Assembly: GCA_022616595.1 (NCBI GenBank)
Contig: JAKEEL010000279.1
Span: 1-6,377 of the forward strand
Direction of reading: 5' to 3'
Origin: Methylococcaceae bacterium
GTDB taxonomy: Bacteria > Pseudomonadota > Gammaproteobacteria > Methylococcales > UBA1147
Length of the DNA: 6,377 nt
The notes under the pieces are model-generated. The model was not told where the DNA came from and did no database searches. It saw only the letters and a list, made by a program, of their open reading frames with translations. Position 1 is the stretch's first letter, and each line of letters starts with the position of its first letter. Of this stretch, positions 5,674-6,377 are shown in pieces. The position numbers were made by a program, and so were the translations under genes.

Positions 5674-6377
5674 ATGAACGGAAAGATTGAATCTGGGCAG
5701 CTTGCGGATACTTTGCGCGGTTGGTTGAAGGCCGTGATCGTTGATTTCAAACTGCAGAATTCCACGCTATTCACTCATTATTACCAGGGGACCGAATCGA
5801 AAGCGGGCGCCATTCGCCTGACCGCCGCGCAGGGCCGTGAGAATCCGAAGGTCGATCCTCTCGGCGGCCTTAACTCGAGTGACGACTTGTTTTCCAAGCA
5901 CATTCGGGTGTTCGGAAGACAATGCACCTTGCTCGATTGGATGGATAAGTGGATTGAATCCAGGCATGATAAACAGGCACTCGATCATATCGTTACGATA
6001 ACGCCAAGTACACAAAGAATTTTTGCTCACCAAGTTGAAAATCGCGGGAACAAACATATTCCAGCGCGTACCCGTATCTGGTATTCGAAGAAATTCTTGG
6101 ACTTGTTGTGCGAAGAAACATTGACCGGCCGGTATTTTATATTTCTCGCGAGCACGACGGAAACGGCGGCCGAGAGGAATCTATACCGTGATGCCTTTCT
6201 GGCCAATCGCGGCAAGGCCTTACAGCTTCTGGAACAATCCCGTCGTCTCCATGAAGTGAACCAACTTGCGTCCGTATTAGCCGGCCAGGGATCGGAAAAC
6301 CCCTCGCTGCAGGAACAGATCTCCGTACTCGGAGCGCTGCAATCCATACTGGTGTTTCATCGCGTGAGCTGCACCAA
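5674..6377 (+). CDS. Hypothetical protein, last visible gene of the operon, 3' end beyond the window
   Basis: A frame open for 234 codons to the window edge, with no stop, begins with ATG 5674 preceded by GAGG. I do not recognise the family. The protein is soluble-looking: no signal peptide, no membrane segment, mixed charge. Residues 33-65 (FTHYYQGTESKAGAIRLT, then AAQGRENPKVDPLGG) and 76-95 (HIRVFGRQCTLLDWMDKW) suggest an alpha/beta domain. A second part at 132-165 has IWYSKKFLDLLCEETLTGRY. Residues 165-205 are charged and helical (AERNLYRDAFLANRGKALQL onward), possibly coiled coil or a linker to a domain outside the window. Codons are more AT-rich than in the importer genes, particularly after position 5900. 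It follows the permease by 21 nt on the same strand, so it is probably co-transcribed. It may be an accessory enzyme, a second sensor or an unrelated acquired gene. Confidence 0.75.
   Translation, partial: MNGKIESGQLADTLRGWLKAVIVDFKLQNSTLFTHYYQGTESKAGAIRLTAAQGRENPKVDPLGGLNSSDDLFSKHIRVFGRQCTLLDWMDKWIESRHDKQALDHIVTITPSTQRIFAHQVENRGNKHIPARTRIWYSKKFLDLLCEETLTGRYFIFLASTTETAAERNLYRDAFLANRGKALQLLEQSRRLHEVNQLASVLAGQGSENPSLQEQISVLGALQSILVFHRVSCT

Overview
The window reads as bacterial chromosome, or possibly a large plasmid, from a moderately GC-rich Gram-negative organism, most likely a proteobacterium. Genes are dense and all on the + strand, overlaps are of the ATGA type, and the ABC proteins have proteobacterial character. 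The sequence alone does not support a genus.

Layout. (1) Positions 1-710 are the 3' part of an ABC-2 (drug/lipid export type) ATPase whose Walker A lies outside the window. Its stop overlaps an ATG in the manner of an operon continuing into a permease, but that frame closes after 17 codons and no permease follows. (2) Positions 711-1005 are non-coding as far as I can see. The last 70 bases are strikingly AT-rich and carry direct repeats plus a perfect 7-bp inverted repeat, probably the operator/promoter of the next operon. (3) Positions 1006-6377 are one compact co-oriented operon of six genes: an XRE-type regulator with a large C-terminal domain; an acyl-CoA-dehydrogenase-fold flavoenzyme with unusual active-site motifs; a complete SsuABC/TauABC/NMT1-type importer (membrane-tethered or secreted binding protein, ATPase, permease); and an unrecognised protein that runs off the right edge. 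Gaps are 4 nt, overlap, overlap, overlap and 21 nt, so the genes are probably transcribed and translated together.

How it may work (inference). The regulator would sense a small molecule or a cell state and act at the palindrome upstream of its own gene, controlling the whole operon. The importer would take up a small organic compound, and the flavoenzyme would oxidise it or a derivative. The flavoenzyme lacks the usual catalytic Glu at the normal place, so a role other than ordinary beta-oxidation is plausible, for example a DszC/SfnC-like flavin monooxygenase or an atypical dehydrogenase. The substrate cannot be read from the sequence. The terminal unknown gene belongs to the operon by position and is the least explained part. 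I see no RNA genes, insertion sequences, CRISPR arrays or clear terminators.
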